From: Phil1 sp040767925
GTDB lineage: Bacteria; Bacillota; Clostridia; Christensenellales; CAG-138
Length of the DNA: 64,000 nt
Assembly: GCA_040767925.1 (NCBI GenBank)
Contig: JAXGNN010000001.1
Span: 868,001-932,000 of the forward strand
Direction: 5' to 3'
The stretch's first letter is position 1. Every line of letters begins with the position of its first letter. A program made the position numbers and the translations under genes. Below are positions 23,515 through 31,941 of the stretch, piece after piece. The notes beneath the pieces are model-generated. The model was not told the DNA's origin and did no database searches. It saw only the letters and a list, made by a program, of their open reading frames with translations.

Positions 23515-24066
23515 TTACTTGGTCTTGCCGACCTTGCGGCGTACCTTCTCGCCCGCGTACTTGATGCCCTTGCCGGCACCCTGCTTGCTGACGTAGGGAG
23601 AGGGTTTGCGCACCGCGCGGATGTCGGCCGCGATCTGGCCGACCTGCTGCTTGTCGATCCCCTTGACCAAGATCCTGTTGGGAGCGGGAACCTCGAAGGT
23701 GATGCCCTCGGGCTGCTCGAACTCGACCGGATGGGAATAACCCATGTTGAGCACGAGCTTCTTGCCCTGGAGCACGGCCTTATAGCCTACGCCCTCGATT
23801 TCCAGATCCTTCTGGAAGCCTGCGGTGACGCCGAGCACCATGTTGTTCAGGAGGGAACGGGTCAGGCCGTGCAAAGCGCGGATCTGCTTGTCGTCGCAGG
23901 GGCGCTTGACGTGCACGACGCCGCTTTCCTCAATAATCTCCATCTCCGGGGAGAACTTATCCGTGAGAGTGCCCTTTGGGCCCTTGACGGTAACGGTGTT
24001 ATCGTCATCGACCGTGATTGTCACTCCGGCGGGAACAGTGATCGGAAGTTTTCCGATTCGTGACAT
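23515..24066 (-). CDS. rplF: Ribosomal protein L6
   Basis: The product has 183 residues with two L6 repeats. MSRIGKLPITVPAGVTI starts the first, and SHPVEFEQPEGITFEVPAPNRILVKGIDKQQVGQIAADIRAVRKPSPYVSKQGAGKGIKYAGEKVRRKVGK holds the signature second half. L6 sits near the factor-binding centre. Confidence 0.99.
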   Translation of the reverse strand: MSRIGKLPITVPAGVTITVDDDNTVTVKGPKGTLTDKFSPEMEIIEESGVVHVKRPCDDKQIRALHGLTRSLLNNMVLGVTAGFQKDLEIEGVGYKAVLQGKKLVLNMGYSHPVEFEQPEGITFEVPAPNRILVKGIDKQQVGQIAADIRAVRKPSPYVSKQGAGKGIKYAGEKVRRKVGKTK

Positions 24067-24101
24067 TGCCTACACCTCTTCTTTCTAACTTGTCTTCGGT
24101 T

Positions 24102-24500
24102 TTACCAGATATAAGCGAGGACTTCGCCGCCGACGCCCTGCTTGCGGGCTTCCCGGTCGGTCATGATGCCGCGCGAGGTGGAGATGACCGCGATGCCAAG
24201 GCCGTTGAGCACCTTGGGGAGCTGGTCGTTGCGCGCGTAGACGCGAAGGCCGGGTTTGCTGATGCGCTTGAGGCCGGTGATGACCCTCTGCTTGTTCGCT
24301 CCGTACTTGAGGGTGATGTGGATGTATTTGGCCACGCCGTCCTCGCGCATGTCGAAGCCCTTGATGTAGCCCTCGTCCAGGAGTATCTGGGCGACGGCCT
24401 TCTTCACCGTGGAGGCGGGGACGAGCACGTCCTCGTGCTTGGCGGTGAGAGCGTTGCGGATACGGGTGAGCATATCGGCGATGGGGTCGGTTGTCAACAT
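24102..24500 (-). CDS. rpsH: Ribosomal protein S8
   Basis: The product has 132 residues. ATG 24500 gives MLTTDPIADMLTRIRNALTAKHEDVLVPAS, the standard start; the longer frame overlaps rpsN in another frame. The ending VLNGLGIAVISTSRGIMTDREARKQGVGGEVLAYIW is diagnostic. S8 is a core 16S-binding protein and in some bacteria represses the spc genes. Confidence 0.99.
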   Translation of the reverse strand: MLTTDPIADMLTRIRNALTAKHEDVLVPASTVKKAVAQILLDEGYIKGFDMREDGVAKYIHITLKYGANKQRVITGLKRISKPGLRVYARNDQLPKVLNGLGIAVISTSRGIMTDREARKQGVGGEVLAYIW

Positions 24501-24525
24501 AGCTTTCTTCCTCCTTTCGATACGC

Positions 24526-24711
24526 TTACCAGCTTGCCTTGCGCACGCCGGGTATTTCGCCCTTGTAGGCAAGTTCGCGGAAGCAGATGCGGCAGATGCC
24601 GTACTTGCGCAGGACCGAGTGCGGGCGGCCGCAGATGCGGCAGCGCGTATACGCGCGGGTCGAATACTTGGCCGGGCGCTGCTGTTTGATCTTCATACTG
24701 GTCTTAGCCAC
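24526..24711 (-). CDS. rpsN: Ribosomal protein S14, zinc-binding type Z
   Basis: The product has 61 residues. Cys24, Cys27, Cys40 and Cys43 (CRIC and CRIC) form the zinc site of the short type Z form of Gram-positive bacteria. RPAKYSTRAYTRCRICGRPHSVLRKYGICRICFRELA-type sequence is clear. It lies between rplE and rpsH. Confidence 0.99.
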   Translation of the reverse strand: MAKTSMKIKQQRPAKYSTRAYTRCRICGRPHSVLRKYGICRICFRELAYKGEIPGVRKASW

Positions 24712-24726
24712 TGTTTCGTCCTCCTA

Positions 24727-25350
24727 TCAGTCCTGTACGAAGGGCATGCCCAACAGGTTGAGCAGTTCCTTGGCTTCCTCGTCCGTGCGCGCCGAAGTGA
24801 CAAAGACGATGTTCATGCCGCGGATCTTATCCACGTCGTCGTAGTTGATCTCCGGGAAGATCAGCTGTTCCTTGACGCCCATGGCGTAATTGCCGCGCCC
24901 GTCGAAGCTCGTGTCCGGCACGCCGCGGAAGTCGCGCACGCGCGGGAGCACGATGTTGAGGAGCTTGTCGGCGAAGTAATACATGCGCTCGCCGCGAAGG
25001 GTGACCTTCGTGCCGATGTTCATGCCCTCGCGGACCTTAAAGTTCGCGACGCTCTTTTTCGCCTTCGTGATGACGGGCTTCTGCCCGGCGATCAGCGCGA
25101 GCTGCTCGATGGCGGTCTCCATGCCCTTAGGATTGTCCTTGTCGGAGCCGAGGCCCATGTTGAGGACGATCTTCTCGAGCCGGGGGATCTGCATCACGTT
25201 CTTGTAGCCGAACTTCTGCTGGAGCTGAGGCGCGATTTCCTCGTTATATTTCACGCGAAGGCGGGCGGGCTCGGTAAACGGCCTTGCCTCTTCCGCGACC
25301 TTCTTCTTCTTGGCGGGGGCCTGTGCAACTTTTTCTTTCTTTGCAGCCAC
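24727..25350 (-). CDS. rplE: Ribosomal protein L5 with N-terminal extension
   Basis: The product has 207 residues, about 27 more than usual. The extra N-terminus is rich in Lys and Ala (AAKKEKVAQAPAKKKKVAEEARP) and precedes the normal beginning RLRVKYNEEIAPQLQQKFGYKNVMQIPRLEKIVLNMGLG. The ending VFVTSARTDEEAKELLNLLGMPF is standard. The AAGGAGG site sits before the long start, so the extension is probably real. L5 binds 5S rRNA and contacts the P-site tRNA. Confidence 0.97.
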   Translation of the reverse strand: MAAKKEKVAQAPAKKKKVAEEARPFTEPARLRVKYNEEIAPQLQQKFGYKNVMQIPRLEKIVLNMGLGSDKDNPKGMETAIEQLALIAGQKPVITKAKKSVANFKVREGMNIGTKVTLRGERMYYFADKLLNIVLPRVRDFRGVPDTSFDGRGNYAMGVKEQLIFPEINYDDVDKIRGMNIVFVTSARTDEEAKELLNLLGMPFVQD

Positions 25351-25371
25351 TGTTTATATCCTCCTTCCGCC

Positions 25372-25716
25372 TCAGTCGATGTCTTTGCCGCACTTTTTAC
25401 ACACGCGGATATACTCGGTTTTCTGCTTGCCATCCTTGCGCGTGACGGTTTCGGCCCTGTGCGCGGCGCGCGTCGCCTTGTTGCACTTGGGGCAGACGAG
25501 CATCACGTTGGACGCGTCGATGGTGCCCTCGTGCTCGATGCGGCCGCCGGGCTCGCCCTGCTTGCGGGGCTTCTTGTGGCGGACGACCATGTTCGCCCCC
25601 TGCACGGCCACGCGGTTCTTCGAGGGGAAGGAGGCGATGATCTTGCCCTTCTTGCCCTTGTCCTTGCCGGAGATGACGACCACCATGTCGTCCCTTTTGA
25701 CGTTGAGATTATTCAT
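25372..25716 (-). CDS. rplX: Ribosomal protein L24
   Basis: The product has 114 residues. The KOW motif (VISGKDKGKKGKIIASFPSKNRVAVQGANMVVRHKKP) is followed by a C-terminal half with CPKC and CKKC pairs that may bind zinc, a form common in Bacillota. L24 helps start large-subunit assembly. It lies between rplN and rplE. Confidence 0.99.
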   Translation of the reverse strand: MNNLNVKRDDMVVVISGKDKGKKGKIIASFPSKNRVAVQGANMVVRHKKPRKQGEPGGRIEHEGTIDASNVMLVCPKCNKATRAAHRAETVTRKDGKQKTEYIRVCKKCGKDID

Positions 25717-25728
25717 GCCGTACCTCCA

Positions 25729-26097
25729 TCAAAGCACTTCGGGCGCAAGGGAGACTATTTTCATATAGTCCTTGGCGCGAAGCTCCCTGGCGACGGGCCC
25801 GAAAATACGGGTGCCGCGGGGCTCTTTCTTGTCGTTAATGATGACGGCCGCATTGTCGTCGAAGCGGATGCTGCTGCCGTCCGGCCTCTGCGTGGGGTAG
25901 GTGGTGCGCACGATGACCGCGTGCACGACGTCCTTCTTCTTCACGGCGCCGCCGGGAGAAGCGGATTTGACCGACGCGACGATGATATCGCCTATGCCGG
26001 CGCTCCTGCGGAAGGAGCCGCCCAGGCAGCGGATGCACATCAATTCTTTCGCGCCGCTGTTATCGGCAACCTTGAGCCTTGTCTGCGGTTGAATCAT
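25729..26097 (-). CDS. rplN: Ribosomal protein L14
   Basis: The product has 122 residues. MIQPQTRLKVADNSGAKELMCIRCLGGS and the ending GTRIFGPVARELRAKDYMKIVSLAPEVL are diagnostic. L14 forms an intersubunit bridge and is the docking place of silencing factor RsfS. Standard position after rpsQ. Confidence 0.99.
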   Translation of the reverse strand: MIQPQTRLKVADNSGAKELMCIRCLGGSFRRSAGIGDIIVASVKSASPGGAVKKKDVVHAVIVRTTYPTQRPDGSSIRFDDNAAVIINDKKEPRGTRIFGPVARELRAKDYMKIVSLAPEVL

Positions 26098-26115
26098 TGT
26101 CTTCTCCTTTCCGGC

Positions 26116-26376
26116 TTACTTGGCCTTCTCGATGATCTCGACCAGCCTCCAGCGCTTATCCTTGCTGATGGGGCGGGACTCCATGATGCGCACCGTGTCG
26201 CCGATGCCGCATTCGTTGTTCTCGTCATGCACCTTGAACTTATGGGTGCGGTTGACCATCTTTCCGTAGAGGGGATGGCGCACCTTCGTCTCTATGGCGA
26301 CCACGGCGGTTTTGTCCATTTTATCGCTCACGACGACGCCGACGCGGATCTTGCGAAAACCTCTGGCTTCTTCCAT
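26116..26376 (-). CDS. rpsQ: Ribosomal protein S17
   Basis: The product has 86 residues from ATG 26376, eight bases after AAAGGAG; an in-frame GTG at 26394 overlaps that site. RKIRVGVVVSDKMDKTAVVAIETKVRHPLYGKMVNRTHKFKVHDE is the S17 OB fold. A primary 16S binder, between rpmC and rplN. Confidence 0.99.
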   Translation of the reverse strand: MEEARGFRKIRVGVVVSDKMDKTAVVAIETKVRHPLYGKMVNRTHKFKVHDENNECGIGDTVRIMESRPISKDKRWRLVEIIEKAK

Positions 26377-26397
26377 GGTATTATCTCCTTTCACCCG

Positions 26398-26598
26398 TTA
26401 CTCGGCGGCCTTGAGCTCGCGCTCGCAAAGGAGCGTCTTCACCCGGGCAACGTCTTTCTTGCACTCGCTGATGCGCTGCGTATTGCTCAGCCCGCCGGTG
26501 GCAAGCTGGAAGCGGAGGTTGAACAGCTCCTGCTTAAGCTCCTTTTCCTTGGCCACGAGCTCTTCGGTGGAAAGCTTCCTCAGTTCATTTGCTTTCAT
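26398..26598 (-). CDS. rpmC: Ribosomal protein L29
   Basis: The product has 66 residues: MKANELRKLSTEELVAKEKELKQELFNLRFQLATGGLSNTQRISECKKDVARVKTLL, two long helices as expected. ATG 26598 lies inside the end of rplP, overlapping it by 14 bases. L29 sits at the tunnel exit, next to L23, where trigger factor and SRP dock. Confidence 0.99.
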   Translation of the reverse strand: MKANELRKLSTEELVAKEKELKQELFNLRFQLATGGLSNTQRISECKKDVARVKTLLCERELKAAE

Positions 26599-27025
26599 CG
26601 TTCTCTCCTCCTGTCTCGGCTGCTTTCTTGACGATCTTGCACTTGATCGGCAGCTTATGACCCGCAAGCCGGAGCGCCTCGTGCGCCGTGGCTTCATCGA
26701 CGCCCGACATTTCAAAGAGCACCCTGTCGGGCTTAACCACCGCGACCCAGTACTCGGGCGAGCCCTTGCCGGAACCCATGCGGGTCTCGGCCGGCTTTTC
26801 GGTGACGGGTTTATCGGGGAAAATCTTGATCCAAACCTGGCCGCCGCGCTTAATGTAACGCGTCATCGCGACACGGGCGGCTTCGATCTGCTGGCTGGTG
26901 ATCCAGGCGGGCTCCAGCGCAACGAGGCCATATTCGCCGTAGGTGATGGTGTTGCCGCGCGTGGCCTTGCCTGTCATGCGGCCGCGATGCACCCTCCTGC
27001 GCTTTACTCTCTTAGGCATCAACAT
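26585..27025 (-). CDS. rplP: Ribosomal protein L16
   Basis: The product has 146 residues. ATG 27025, eight bases after AAGGAGG, gives MLMPKRVKRRRVHRGRMTGKATRGN, the conserved start; a second ATG two codons on is possible. The block GSGKGSPEYWVAVVKPDRVLFEMSG is standard. L16 lies close to the A site and the peptidyl-transferase centre. Confidence 0.99.
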   Translation of the reverse strand: MLMPKRVKRRRVHRGRMTGKATRGNTITYGEYGLVALEPAWITSQQIEAARVAMTRYIKRGGQVWIKIFPDKPVTEKPAETRMGSGKGSPEYWVAVVKPDRVLFEMSGVDEATAHEALRLAGHKLPIKCKIVKKAAETGGENDESK

Positions 27026-27038
27026 GGTATTCGCCTCC

Positions 27039-27683
27039 TTACGCTTTCTTCTGACGGTTGAGCACTTCGCCCTTGTAGATCCATACCTTGCAGCCGATGC
27101 GGCCGTAGGTAGTGCGCGCCTCGGCAAAGCCGTACTCGATGTCGGCGCGCATGGTCTGCAGGGGGATGGAGCCCTCGTGATAGCCCTCGCTGCGGGCGAT
27201 CTCGGCGCCGCCGAGCCTGCCGGAGCACATGAGCTTGATGCCCTTCGCGCCGGCTTTCATCGCGCGCTGCATGGCCTGCTTCATCGCGCGGCGGAAGGAG
27301 ATGCGCTTCTCGAGCTGCGCGGCGATGTTCTCCGCGATGAGCTGCGCGTCGGCGTCCGGGTTCTTGATCTCCATGATGTTGACGTTGGCGGGCTTCTTAA
27401 TGAGGTTTGTGACCGCCGCCTTGATGGTGTCAACGCCCACGCCGCCCTTGCCGATGAGCATGCCGGGACGGCCGGTATATATGCTGACGTTCACCTTGCC
27501 GGCCGCGCGCTTGATCTCGATGCGGCTGATGCCGGCGGCGAAATAAGTCTTCTTCAGGTGATCCCTGATCTTTTTATCCTCGATCAGGAAGTCGGAGAAC
27601 TCCTTCTTGGACGCGTACCAGCAGGTGTTCCAGTCCCTGATGACGCCCACGCGGAAACCGTTCGGATTAACTTTCTGTCCCAT
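27039..27683 (-). CDS. rpsC: Ribosomal protein S3
   Basis: The product has 214 residues. MGQKVNPNGFRVGVIRDWNTCWYA, the KH domain (PGMLIGKGGVGVDTIKAAV) and RMKAGAKGIKLMCSGRLGGAEIARSE-type block are all present. S3 lines the mRNA entry with S4 and S5. It lies between rplV and rplP. Confidence 0.99.
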   Translation of the reverse strand: MGQKVNPNGFRVGVIRDWNTCWYASKKEFSDFLIEDKKIRDHLKKTYFAAGISRIEIKRAAGKVNVSIYTGRPGMLIGKGGVGVDTIKAAVTNLIKKPANVNIMEIKNPDADAQLIAENIAAQLEKRISFRRAMKQAMQRAMKAGAKGIKLMCSGRLGGAEIARSEGYHEGSIPLQTMRADIEYGFAEARTTYGRIGCKVWIYKGEVLNRQKKA

Positions 27684-27693
27684 CTTATCCTCC

Positions 27694-28080
27694 TTACTTG
27701 ACCTGATCCAGGATGATCGTTATGTGGCTGGTCCTCTTGCGGATCCTGTACGCGCGGCCCTGCGCCCTGGGCTGGATGCCCTTGTAGGTCGGGCCCTGAT
27801 TCGCGAACACCTCAGCCACATAAAGCTGGTCGGCGGGGATATCGAGGTTGTTCTCCGCGTTCGCCACGGCCGAGTTGAGCAGCTTGAGCACGGGCTCGCT
27901 CGCGGCCTTGGGCGTGTACGACAGAATGGCCTTCGCTTCGGCGACGCTCTTGCCGCGGATGAGATCGATCACGATCTTGACCTTGCGGCTGGAAATGCGT
28001 ATGTACCGCGCGATGGCGTGCGGGCGCTTGTCGGCGTTCGCCTTGCGCGCCGCGCTCTTTTCTCTCGATCTGGTTGCCAT
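27694..28080 (-). CDS. rplV: Ribosomal protein L22
   Basis: The product has 128 residues. ARYIRISSRKVKIVIDLIRGKSVAEAKAILSYTPKAASEPVLKLLNSAVANAENN is conserved, and the C-terminal loop (QGPTYKGIQPRAQGRAYRIRKRTSHITIIL) reaches into the exit tunnel. A short basic N-terminal tail of about 18 residues precedes the core. Confidence 0.99.
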   Translation of the reverse strand: MATRSREKSAARKANADKRPHAIARYIRISSRKVKIVIDLIRGKSVAEAKAILSYTPKAASEPVLKLLNSAVANAENNLDIPADQLYVAEVFANQGPTYKGIQPRAQGRAYRIRKRTSHITIILDQVK

Positions 28081-28097
28081 AATCTCGTTCCTCCTCC

Positions 28098-28382
28098 TTA
28101 TTTGGTCGAGGAGGCTTTCTCGGATGCCCCCCTGTGGCCGCGGAACGTGCGGGTGGGAGCGAACTCACCCAGCTTGTGGCCAACCATTTCGTCGGTGATA
28201 TATACCGGAACATGCTTCCTGCCGTCGTGGACCGCGATGGTGTGGCCCACCATCTGCGGGAATATCGTGGACGCGCGGGACCATGTTTTCACAACCGCCT
28301 TCTTGCCGCTCACGTTCATCGCGTTGATGCGCCCGAGCAGGCGTTCTTCAACAAACGGTCCTTTTTTGACTGATCTGCTCAT
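28098..28382 (-). CDS. rpsS: Ribosomal protein S19
   Basis: The product has 94 residues: MSRSVKKGPFVEERLLGRINAMN, SRASTIFPQMVGHTIAVHDGRKHVPVYI and TDEMVGHKLGEFAPTRTFRGH are diagnostic of S19, which pairs with S13 in the head. Standard position between rplB and rplV. Confidence 0.99.
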   Translation of the reverse strand: MSRSVKKGPFVEERLLGRINAMNVSGKKAVVKTWSRASTIFPQMVGHTIAVHDGRKHVPVYITDEMVGHKLGEFAPTRTFRGHRGASEKASSTK

Positions 28383-28402
28383 TGATAGACTCCTTTCGCC
28401 TC

Positions 28403-29236
<834 letters not shown>

Positions 29237-29247
29237 GGTGTGCCTCC

Positions 29248-29544
29248 TTACTGAGCGATGCTGTCGAAGAACTCGATGCCCTTGGAGTCCTTCTTGAGCT
29301 TCACATAGGCCTTCTTGCCAGAGGACGTGCGCCCCATGGTGCGGCCCTGCCTCTTGAGCTTGCCGAGCTTGTTGACGGTGTGCACGGATTCGACCTTGAC
29401 GTCGAAGACAGCCTCGACGGCCTGGCGGATCTCGATCTTGTTGGCCCTCTTGTCGACGATGAAGGTGTAGGTCTTGTCGGCGAGATGGTCGTAGCTCTTC
29501 TCCGTGAGAACGGGCTTTATAATGACGTCGTAGGGGGATTTCAT
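29248..29544 (-). CDS. rplW: Ribosomal protein L23
   Basis: The product has 98 residues: YDVIIKPVLTEKSYDHLADKTYTFIVDKRANKIEIRQAVEAVFDVKVESVHTVN is standard L23, the tunnel-exit docking site for trigger factor and SRP. Its ATG shares one base with the rplD stop (TAATG), so translation is coupled. Confidence 0.99.
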   Translation of the reverse strand: MKSPYDVIIKPVLTEKSYDHLADKTYTFIVDKRANKIEIRQAVEAVFDVKVESVHTVNKLGKLKRQGRTMGRTSSGKKAYVKLKKDSKGIEFFDSIAQ

Positions 29545-30164
29545 TATGCGTACACCTCCTCGATCTTGGCGAGCGCGTCCTTCGTGAGGATCAGCGTTTT
29601 ATATTTGAGTATCTCGTAAACGTTGAGCGTGCCCACAAGGGTCGTCTTGACGCCGGGGATGTTGCGCGCGGCGCGCTCGACGATCTCGTCCTTCTCGGGG
29701 AGCACGATGAGGGCTTTTTCCACGCTGACGGCCTTGAGCGTTTTTACCATTTCCTTCGTTTTGGGGGCGGCGATGTCGAGCGCGTCGAACACGACGATCT
29801 CTTTTTCCAGAACCTTGCCCGAGAGGGCGCTCTTCATCGCGAGGCGCTTCACCTTGCGGTTGACGCTGACGCGGTAGTCGCGCGGCTTGGGCGCGAAGGC
29901 CACGCCGCCGTGGGTGAAGATCGGCGCGCGGTTGCTCGAGTGGCGGGCGCGGCCTGTGCCCTTCTGGCGATAGATCTTGATGCCACCGCCGCGCACCTCG
30001 GCGCGGGTGAGCGCGCTCTGGGTGCCCTGGCGCTGGTTGGCGAGATACGCCCTGACGACCTCGTGCATGACGTGCGCGTTGACTTCGGTGCCGAAGATGT
30101 TCTCGCTGAGTTCGACTTCGCCGATGTTCTCGCCGGCGATATTATGCAATGCTACTTTAGGCAT
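29544..30164 (-). CDS. rplD: Ribosomal protein L4
   Basis: The product has 206 residues. The tunnel loop TRAEVRGGGIKIYRQKGTGRARHSSNRAPIFTHGGVAFAPKPRDY is diagnostic. In E. coli L4 also represses the S10 operon through its leader; whether it does so here is unknown, but the leader at 31143-31344 is structured. Confidence 0.99.
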   Translation of the reverse strand: MPKVALHNIAGENIGEVELSENIFGTEVNAHVMHEVVRAYLANQRQGTQSALTRAEVRGGGIKIYRQKGTGRARHSSNRAPIFTHGGVAFAPKPRDYRVSVNRKVKRLAMKSALSGKVLEKEIVVFDALDIAAPKTKEMVKTLKAVSVEKALIVLPEKDEIVERAARNIPGVKTTLVGTLNVYEILKYKTLILTKDALAKIEEVYA

Positions 30165-30187
30165 TTTCTTTCTCCTTTCGCTCGGCC

Positions 30188-30814
30188 TTACTTGACGGTT
30201 TCTTTAACCATGACCAGACCGCCCTTGGCGCCGGGGACAGCGCCCTTGACGAGCAGCAGGTTGCGCTCCGCGTCCACCCGGACGACCTCGAGGTTCTGGA
30301 TGGTGACCCGCTCCGAACCCATGTGGCCGGGCAGATGCTTCGTCTTGAAGACCTCGCCGGGGTAGGTGTTCGCGCTCATGGAGCCGGGAACGCGGTAGGA
30401 GTGCGAGCCGTGGGTCTTGCGGCCGCGGGCCTGGTTCCAGCGCTTGATGCAGCCCTCGAAGCCCTTGCCCTTGCTGACGCCCACGACGTCGACTTTATCG
30501 CCCTTGGCAAAGATGTCCGCCTTGATGACCTGACCGGCCTGATAGGCCGCGGTATCCTCAAGGGGCAGCTCGCGCACGTGGCGGTGCGCGCCCACGCCGG
30601 CCTTCTTGAGATGGCCGAGCTCGGGCCTGGTGATGAGCTTCTCGCGCACAGGGCTGAAAGCCACCTGCACGGCGTCATAGCCATCGTTGCCGGCGGTCTT
30701 GACCTGCACGACCGGGCAGGGGCCCGCAAGCACGACGGTGACGGGGATCATGGTCCCGTCTTCCCGGAACATCTGGGTCATTCCGACCTTGGTGCCCAAT
30801 ATCGCTTTCTTCAT
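30188..30814 (-). CDS. rplC: Ribosomal protein L3
   Basis: The product has 208 residues from ATG 30814, after GGAGGT. MKKAILGTKVGMTQMFREDGTMIPVTVV and GKGFEGCIKRWNQARGRKTHGSHSYRVPGSM are diagnostic. L3 is needed early in large-subunit assembly and reaches the peptidyl-transferase centre. It lies 20 bases after rpsJ. Confidence 0.99.
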   Translation of the reverse strand: MKKAILGTKVGMTQMFREDGTMIPVTVVLAGPCPVVQVKTAGNDGYDAVQVAFSPVREKLITRPELGHLKKAGVGAHRHVRELPLEDTAAYQAGQVIKADIFAKGDKVDVVGVSKGKGFEGCIKRWNQARGRKTHGSHSYRVPGSMSANTYPGEVFKTKHLPGHMGSERVTIQNLEVVRVDAERNLLLVKGAVPGAKGGLVMVKETVK

Positions 30815-30833
30815 GTTAAATCCACCTCCGAGT

Positions 30834-31142
30834 TCACAGCTTGATCTCGATGTCCACACCGGCGGGGAGATCGAGCTTCATGAGCGCGTCCACGGTCTTC
30901 GCGGAAGGCTGCAGGATGTCGATCAGACGCTTGTGGGTTCTCATCTCGAACTGCTCGCGACTGTCTTTATGCTTATGGGGCGAACGGAGGATGGTGACGA
31001 TCTCCTTCTCCGTCGGCAGGGGTATCGGGCCGCTCACGCGCGCGCCCGTCCGCTTGGCCGTCTCAACGATCTTCTCGGCGCTCTGGTCGATCAGGTTGTG
31101 TTCGTAGGCCTTGAGCTTGATGCGGATCTTTTGGTTTGCCAT
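30834..31142 (-). CDS. rpsJ: Ribosomal protein S10
   Basis: The product has 102 residues. ATG 31142 after AAGGAGGAAG gives MANQKIRIKLKAYEHNLIDQSAEKIVETAKRTGARVSGPIPLPTEKEI, the standard N-terminus; the longer open frame is only leader sequence. It is the first gene of the 32-gene operon. S10 is also a transcription antitermination factor (NusE) that binds NusB. The str genes (rpsL, rpsG, fusA, tuf) that precede rpsJ in many bacteria are not here. Confidence 0.99.
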   Translation of the reverse strand: MANQKIRIKLKAYEHNLIDQSAEKIVETAKRTGARVSGPIPLPTEKEIVTILRSPHKHKDSREQFEMRTHKRLIDILQPSAKTVDALMKLDLPAGVDIEIKL

Positions 31143-31344
31143 ATTGTTTCTTCCTCCTTCTCGTATCGGAGCCGTACACGCAGCCGAGTGTTTCCTGCTA
31201 AAAACTTCGGCCGGGCGTGCTCGCCCGTGCCCGTAACGTGGGCGCCTCACGGAAATTACCCGGATGGCATACCGGCAACCTCCCGCGAGGTCATTACCGT
31301 TATCGCGCGCACGAAAAACATGCGTTTTTCTGCGCAACGTACCA
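31143..31344 (-). promoter_or_regulatory. S10 operon leader with hairpins
   Basis: The leader of about 195 bases starts near 31338. It opens with a 12-bp hairpin (GCGCA and GAAAAAC arms, 31307-31335) within a few bases of the predicted 5' end. Further down GGC plus GGGCG pairs with CGCCC plus GCC (31231-31209), and five T follow four bases later (31204-31200), which resembles a weak attenuator. Leader-based control by L4 is known in other bacteria; here it is inference. The rest of the 31143-31569 gap holds the two promoters and no gene. Confidence 0.55.
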
Positions 31345-31373
31345 ATAATACACGATAATCAAATGCTTGGCAA
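31345..31373 (-). promoter_or_regulatory. Main promoter of the S10 ribosomal operon
   Basis: On the - strand TTGCCA (31373-31368), 17 bases, then TATTAT (31350-31345), each five of six to consensus. It lies about 200 bases before rpsJ, in an unusually AT-rich stretch. Confidence 0.75.
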
Positions 31374-31435
31374 TACTTTTTTGATGAGAAAACGAATATT
31401 TTTTCGCGTTGCGCATACAGCCGCGAACGCTTAAA

Positions 31436-31465
31436 AGAATAGCACAATATCTGGTGTTTTCGCAA
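31436..31465 (-). promoter_or_regulatory. Possible second, upstream promoter of the S10 operon
   Basis: TTGCGA (31465-31460), 18 bases, then TATTCT (31441-31436) on the - strand. Tandem promoters are common in front of ribosomal operons; this one is weaker than the site at 31345-31373. Confidence 0.45.
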
Positions 31466-31569
31466 GAGAAAAGGCACAGGCTGCGCAAAGATCGCGCGCG
31501 TTTTCCCTTTTGTTTTTCCCGTTTATTGGAAGAACCCCGATTTGCTTCGCGGTTCCGCCCGCGGCGCGC

Positions 31570-31941
31570 TCAATCGCCGTAATGTTCGTCGATCAGGTCG
31601 ATCAGCTCCTGCCGCGTCAGCCCGAGCGAGCGATAGTACGCGATCGCCTCGTCGAGCTTTTCGCGCGCGAGCGCGGCTCGTTTTTCGTAAAGATCGTCGC
31701 GCTTGAGCGGGGCGACGAAACATCCGCGCCCCACCATCGAATCGATGAAGCCGCGGCGCTCCAGCTCCTCCCACGCTTTTTTTACCGTGATGACGCTGAT
31801 GCGCAGCTCCTTTGCGACCGTGCGGATGGGCGGCAGCGCGCTGTCCGGCGCGAGCTCCCCCTTGACGATCTGCGAGGAGATCTGCTCGAACAGCTGCTGA
31901 TAGATGGGCTTATCCGTGGCGGTCGACAGGATGACGTTCAT
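31570..31941 (-). CDS. GntR-family regulator, YtrA type
   Basis: The product has 123 residues. The N-terminal winged helix (KPIYQQLFEQISSQIVKGELAPDSALPPIRTVAKELRISVITVKKAWEELERRGFIDSMVGRGCFVA) is followed by a short helical tail of about 45 residues, the YtrA pattern that goes with ABC transporters. It is the last gene of its operon; its ATG shares a base with the permease stop (TGATG). It probably represses the operon through the palindrome at 33443-33462. Confidence 0.93.
   Translation of the reverse strand: MNVILSTATDKPIYQQLFEQISSQIVKGELAPDSALPPIRTVAKELRISVITVKKAWEELERRGFIDSMVGRGCFVAPLKRDDLYEKRAALAREKLDEAIAYYRSLGLTRQELIDLIDEHYGD

Noticed and set aside
24409..26631. 740-residue open frame on the + strand across rpsH to rpmC
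   Set aside because: It is antisense to eight certain ribosomal protein genes; the length is explained by high GC at third codon positions.
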